A DNA stretch of 8,900 bases from Streptosporangiaceae bacterium (GTDB taxonomy: Bacteria > Actinomycetota > Actinomycetes > Streptosporangiales > Streptosporangiaceae). Position 1 is the stretch's first letter. Every line of letters starts with the position of its first letter. The translations under genes and the position numbers were made by a program. The notes beneath the pieces were generated by a model, which was given only the letters and a program-made list of their open reading frames with translations, was not told where the DNA came from and made no database searches. Positions 6,087 through 8,900 of the stretch are shown here, piece by piece. The stretch covers positions 1 to 8,900 of the forward strand of contig JAICWX010000350.1 of the NCBI GenBank assembly GCA_025934635.1. Direction: 5' to 3'.

Positions 6087-6902
6087 TTACAGGCCGACCG
6101 CGGCGAACAGGTTGCCGATTTCCGCGGTCGTCAGCTCGCGGGTGCGGCCTGGCTTGAGATTGCCGAGCTTGATGGGGCCGACATCGGTGCGTACCAGCCG
6201 GCTGACCGGATGGCCGGCCGCGGCCAGCATCCGCCGGACGATGTGCTTGCGCCCCTCGTGCAGGGTGATCTCCACCAGGGCCCGGTTCCCGGACCGGTCG
6301 ACGATCCGGAACCGGTCGGCGCTGGCCGCGCCGTCGTCGAGTTCGACGCCGGCCATGAGGCGGCGGCCGAGGTCCTTCGGCACCGGGCCGGTCACCTCGG
6401 CCAGGTAGGTCTTGGCCACCTCATAGCTGGGGTGGGCCAGCCGGTGCGCAAGCTCGCCGTCGTTGGTGAGCAGCATCAGGCCCTCGGTGTCGTAATCGAG
6501 CCGGCCGATATGGAACAGCCGCTCGTACCGGTCGCCGATGAAGTCCGCCACGGTCTTGCGGCCGCGCGGGTCCGACATGGCCGTCAGCACCTTGACCGGC
6601 TTGTTGAAGGCCAGGTAGCTCAGGCCGGGCTTGGCCGGGATGCGCTTGCCGTCCACCCTGATCACCTGGTAATCAGGGTCGACCCGGGCGCCGAACCGGC
6701 GGACCGTCTCGCCGTCGACCTCGACCCGGCCCTCGCCGATGAGCTCCTCGCAGTGCCGGCGGCTGCCGACCCCGGCCTCGGCCAGGACCTTCTGCAGCCG
6801 GACCCCGCCGGGAACGTCGGTCAGCGAATCGCGTTCGCCTTCCTCGAACTCCTCGTCGTCATCGTCGTCGTCAGCTTCAAAATTACGATCTGGCGTTTTC
6901 AT
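6087..6902 (-). CDS. rluB: 23S rRNA pseudouridine synthase, RluB type
   Basis: A 271-residue RsuA/RluB-family enzyme that isomerises a uridine of 23S rRNA to pseudouridine (position 2605 in E. coli numbering for RluB). An S4 RNA-binding domain (about 34-80, VRLQKVLAEAGVGSRRHCEELI) precedes the catalytic domain. The catalytic motif GRLDYDTEGLMLLTNDG (133-149) has its aspartate at D136. KTYLAEV and EGRKHIVRRML (TruB/RluA-like C-terminal motifs) follow. The C-terminus is the conserved RTRELTTAEI. The N-terminus has an acidic, probably disordered tail (residues 9-22, including six aspartates) encoded by GAC/GAT-rich repeats. The ATG at 6902 lies inside the end of scpB (20-nt overlap), with GAGGA about 8 nt upstream, so translation is probably coupled to scpB. 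Placement after scpB is common in actinobacteria and Firmicutes. Confidence 0.94.
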   Translation of the reverse strand: MKTPDRNFEADDDDDDEEFEEGERDSLTDVPGGVRLQKVLAEAGVGSRRHCEELIGEGRVEVDGETVRRFGARVDPDYQVIRVDGKRIPAKPGLSYLAFNKPVKVLTAMSDPRGRKTVADFIGDRYERLFHIGRLDYDTEGLMLLTNDGELAHRLAHPSYEVAKTYLAEVTGPVPKDLGRRLMAGVELDDGAASADRFRIVDRSGNRALVEITLHEGRKHIVRRMLAAAGHPVSRLVRTDVGPIKLGNLKPGRTRELTTAEIGNLFAAVGL

Positions 6903-7512
6903 CCTCGATGTCCTCTATGTTCTCCGGCAGGAACGGCGCCAGGTCGGGCAGGTCATCCAGGCTGGCCAGCCCCAGCCGCTCGAGGAAGTAGCCGGTGGTC
7001 CGGTACAGGATGGCCCCGGTCTCGGAGTCCGTCCCCGCTTCCTCGGTCAGGCCGCGCAGGACCAGCGTGCGCATGACCCCATCGCAGTTGACGCCGCGCA
7101 CGGCCGACACCCGGGCCCGGCTCACCGGCTGCCGGTAGGCCACCACGGCCAGGGTCTCCAGCGAAGCCTGGGTCAGCCGGACCTCCTGCCCGTCGCTGAC
7201 GAAGCGCTCGATCAGCGGCGCGCAGTCCTCCCGGGTGTAGAACCGCCAGCCGCCGGCGATCTCGCGCAGGTCGAAGCCGCGGCTTTCGGCCACGTAGGAC
7301 GCGGCCAGGTCGCGCAGCTCGGCTTCCACCTCGGTGCGCGGGCGCTCGAGCACCTGGGCCAGCACGACGACCGGCACGGGCTCGTCGGCCACCAGCAAGA
7401 TGGCCTCGAGGCTGGCGCGCAGACCGGGACCCGCGTCGGGGATCTCGGCGTCCGCAACGTCCTCGGGGGCCTGGGCGCGGGCGCCGGGAGGGGTTTCAGG
7501 GTTTTCGCTCAT
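6883..7512 (-). CDS. scpB: Segregation and condensation protein B
   Basis: A 209-residue winged-helix protein that binds the kleisin ScpA and, with SMC, forms the bacterial condensin complex on the chromosome. After a low-complexity acidic/Pro N-terminus (1-30), the first winged-helix domain spans about 31-105 (LRASLEAILLVADEPVPVVVLAQVL). The second spans about 110-180 and contains the family's most conserved block, LTQASLETLAVVAYRQPVSRARVSAVRGVN (113-142). The C-terminus is acidic (NIEDIEDENARS). The ATG at 7512 starts 4 nt after the scpA stop and lacks a strong Shine-Dalgarno sequence, so translational coupling to scpA is likely. It overlaps rluB by 20 nt. Length is normal for the family. 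Confidence 0.95.
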   Translation of the reverse strand: MSENPETPPGARAQAPEDVADAEIPDAGPGLRASLEAILLVADEPVPVVVLAQVLERPRTEVEAELRDLAASYVAESRGFDLREIAGGWRFYTREDCAPLIERFVSDGQEVRLTQASLETLAVVAYRQPVSRARVSAVRGVNCDGVMRTLVLRGLTEEAGTDSETGAILYRTTGYFLERLGLASLDDLPDLAPFLPENIEDIEDENARS

Positions 7513-7516
7513 GTGT

Positions 7517-8356
7517 TTAGTCGTCGTCGCTTTCCGTCAGCTGAAAGACGCTATCAGCGTCCTCCGGGCCCGTCCACGTCACGTACAGGTCGCCGAGCGG
7601 CGCCATCTGCTCGAAGGAGACCGCGCCCTCCCGGTACAGCTCGAGCAGGGCCAGGAACGACGCCACCACCTCGTAGCTGCCCGCGGCGCCGGCGGTCAGC
7701 CGGCGGAAGCTGGCCCGGCCGAGCTCGCGCAGCAGGGCGGCGACGATGCGGGCCTGCTCCCTGACGCTGATCAGCGGGGAGTGGATGTGCTCGGTGTCCA
7801 CCGTGGGCGGCGGCTTGGGGGCGAGCGCGAGCGAGGCGAGCCGGGCGAACTCGGCCGGGCCCAGGCCGAGCAGCACCTCGGGGAGCAGCCCGGCAAACCG
7901 CGGCTCGAGCGGGACCCGGCGCGGGAAGCGGCGGGCCGCGGCGGTCATCCGGGCGGCGAAGACCGCGGCGACCTCCTTGTACGCCCGGTACTGCAGCAGC
8001 CGGGCGAACAGCAGGTCCCTGGCCTCGAGCAGGGCCAGGTCCTCTTCGTCCTCCACCTCGCCCGAGGGCAGCAGCCGGGCCGCCTTCAGGTCGAGCAGGG
8101 TAGCCGCGACGACCAGGAAGTAGCTGACCTGGTCCAGGTCCCAGCGGTCGGAGCGGTGCGAGATGTAGCCGATGAACTCGTCGGTGACCTGGGAGAGGGC
8201 GACCTCGGTGATGTCGAGCTTGTGCTTGGAGATCAGCGCGAGCAGCAGGTCGAACGGGCCCTCGAACACGTCGAGGTGCACCTGGAAGGCGCTGGACCGG
8301 GCCGCGCCCTCAGGATCGTCGCCGGCGAGCGCGTTCAGGTCCGAGGTCACGGTCAT
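7517..8356 (-). CDS. scpA: Segregation and condensation protein A (kleisin)
   Basis: A 279-residue kleisin that bridges the SMC ATPase heads and binds ScpB, acting in chromosome compaction and segregation. The N-terminal SMC-binding region is clear: FQVHLDVFEGPFDLLLALISKHKLDI (24-49), followed by SQVTDEFIGYI and the helix YFLVVAATLLDLKAARLLP (79-97). A variable acidic linker (EVEDEEDLALLEA) precedes the middle ScpB-binding part. The C-terminal winged-helix segment is at about 217-265 (SYEVVASFLALLELYREGAVSFEQ). The protein ends in an ESDDD tail. The ATG at 8356 is preceded not by a Shine-Dalgarno sequence but by a perfect 18-bp palindrome. The gene begins 18 nt after the RHH gene. A start a little downstream is possible, since residues 1-22 are poorly conserved. 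Confidence 0.95.
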   Translation of the reverse strand: MTVTSDLNALAGDDPEGAARSSAFQVHLDVFEGPFDLLLALISKHKLDITEVALSQVTDEFIGYISHRSDRWDLDQVSYFLVVAATLLDLKAARLLPSGEVEDEEDLALLEARDLLFARLLQYRAYKEVAAVFAARMTAAARRFPRRVPLEPRFAGLLPEVLLGLGPAEFARLASLALAPKPPPTVDTEHIHSPLISVREQARIVAALLRELGRASFRRLTAGAAGSYEVVASFLALLELYREGAVSFEQMAPLGDLYVTWTGPEDADSVFQLTESDDD

Positions 8357-8360
8357 GAAG

Positions 8361-8378
8361 GTAGCCGGTCCCGGCTAC
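8361..8378. repeat. 18-bp perfect palindrome at the RHH/scpA junction
   Basis: GTAGCCGG (8361-8368) and CCGGCTAC (8371-8378) form perfect 8-bp arms with a 2-nt centre. It covers the stop codon of the RHH gene (8375-8377) and ends 4 nt before the scpA ATG, where a ribosome-binding site would normally sit. It could be a protein-binding site, or an RNA hairpin affecting scpA translation. The role is inferred. Confidence 0.55.
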
Positions 8379-8764
8379 ATCGCGGATTCGCTCGGCCCCG
8401 GGAGCAGTTCCTGATCGGGGCCGGCCCCGGCCTCCGCGCGGTTCGTGCGGACGATGCGGCGGGCCAGCAGGCTGTCCCGGCCGCGGGCGTCCAGGTCGGC
8501 GAGCAGCACGGCAATCGCCTCGCGGACGATCCGGCCCCGGTCGGCGGCGGCACCGTAGCGCAGCAGCGCCAGGCGGGCGCGTTCCAGCTCAACTAGTTCC
8601 TCGGCGGACAGGTAGACGGTGATCTTCTGGGTGTGCCGTTCCCGCCCGCTGGCCCGGCGCTGATCTTCCCCGTCCGGGTCGACAGGCCCCGGGGAGGCTG
8701 ACCGCAATAGTTCAGCGACCCCAGGCAGGCTTACCCTCCGTGATCTTCCCCTGCCTGTTGCCAC
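8375..8764 (-). CDS. Small ribbon-helix-helix-like protein between ParA and ScpA
   Basis: A 129-residue basic protein. Its centre resembles a ribbon-helix-helix (CopG/Arc-type) DNA-binding fold: a short strand QKITVYL (46-52), helix 1 SAEELVELERARLALLRY (53-70) and helix 2 DRGRIVREAIAVLLADLDARG (75-95). The flanks (1-45 and 105-129) are low-complexity and probably disordered. The GTG at 8764 is chosen because AAGGAGGT lies about 9-10 nt upstream. It overlaps the end of the parA-like gene by 34 nt, so translation of the two is probably coupled. A gene of this kind at this place is, as I recall, conserved in actinobacteria but usually annotated only as hypothetical. It may bind DNA and work with the ParA-like ATPase, as RHH partners do in plasmid partition systems, but nothing in the sequence proves this. 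Confidence 0.75.
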   Translation of the reverse strand: MATGRGRSRRVSLPGVAELLRSASPGPVDPDGEDQRRASGRERHTQKITVYLSAEELVELERARLALLRYGAAADRGRIVREAIAVLLADLDARGRDSLLARRIVRTNRAEAGAGPDQELLPGPSESAM

Positions 8765-8900
8765 CGCTCCAGTACCTCCTTGGCCAGCTCCCGGTAAAAA
8801 TGAGCCCCCATTGATCCCGGGTCGAAGCTGGTAATAGGTTCTCCGGCCACCGTAGCGTCCGGGAACCGCACCGTGCGGTTGATTACGGTATGAAATACCT
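8731..8900 (-). CDS. ParA/Soj-like chromosome partitioning ATPase, C-terminal fragment
   Basis: The last 55 codons of a gene entering from the right edge, ending in TAA at 8731-8733. The translated end reads VFHTVINRTVRFPDATVAG, then EPITSFDPGSMGAHFYRELAKEVLERW. This matches the ParA/Soj C-terminus: the 'VF.T.I.R.VR...A...G..I...DP.S.GA..Y..LA.E' pattern. The Walker A and other nucleotide-binding motifs lie outside the window, so activity cannot be judged. The end overlaps the RHH gene by 34 nt. The family uses ATP-dependent dimerisation on DNA to move chromosomal or plasmid cargo. In actinobacteria this copy is distinct from the parAB operon near the origin. I infer that is also true here because no parB follows. 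Confidence 0.85.
   Translation of the reverse strand, partial: VFHTVINRTVRFPDATVAGEPITSFDPGSMGAHFYRELAKEVLERWQQAGEDHGG

Noticed and set aside
7519..7531. Short GTC triplet repeat at the scpA end
   Set aside because: It simply encodes the acidic DDD tail of ScpA; too short to call a functional repeat.
7334..8596. Plus-strand open frame of about 420 codons opposite scpB, scpA and the RHH gene
   Set aside because: Crosses three real genes and intergenic junctions, has no domain signal and is explained by third-position GC bias.

Overview
The window looks like chromosomal DNA from a high-GC actinomycete. The evidence is strong G/C third-position bias, GTG starts, tightly packed or overlapping genes, a hairpin terminator without a U-tract, and the gene order parA-like / ribbon-helix-helix gene / scpA / scpB / rluB / aroH / tyrA, which I recall from actinobacterial genomes such as Streptomyces. 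The sequence alone does not fix a genus.

Layout: the left edge holds one rightward gene, an ABC-2 family membrane permease (5-826). Everything else is on the minus strand. A perfect 15-bp inverted repeat (833-882) lies between the rightward permease and the leftward operons and probably terminates transcription from both sides. The first leftward operon (4506 down to 908) is a complete osmoprotectant (glycine betaine/choline-type) ABC importer: ATPase, two permeases and a binding lipoprotein, with junctions of a 4-nt overlap, 2 nt and 22 nt. The second leftward block enters at the right edge (>8900) and runs to 4602. It encodes the C-terminus of a ParA-like ATPase, a small ribbon-helix-helix protein, ScpA, ScpB, the 23S rRNA pseudouridine synthase RluB, an AroH-class chorismate mutase and a prephenate dehydrogenase with an ACT domain. 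Its junctions are overlaps or gaps of at most 23 nt, so it reads as one transcription unit.

How the genes work together: ParA-like, RHH protein and ScpAB point to chromosome organisation and segregation, with ScpAB as the kleisin and partner subunits of SMC condensin. RluB modifies 23S rRNA. AroH and TyrA perform consecutive steps from chorismate to prephenate to 4-hydroxyphenylpyruvate (tyrosine synthesis). The osmoprotectant operon is functionally separate and seems to have its own promoter in the 97-nt gap after tyrA. That gap holds a good match to the sigma-B/SigF stress-promoter consensus (GTTT, 15 nt, GGGTAC), interleaved with a 10-bp RNA hairpin that may end the tyrA transcript.

I see no CRISPR array, tRNA or rRNA gene, insertion sequence or defence system, and no clearly new multi-gene system. 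The most interesting points are the stress-type promoter overlapping a hairpin upstream of the osmolyte operon, an 18-bp perfect palindrome filling the RHH/scpA junction, and the small RHH protein between ParA and ScpA. No stretch above 300 bases lacks a gene.
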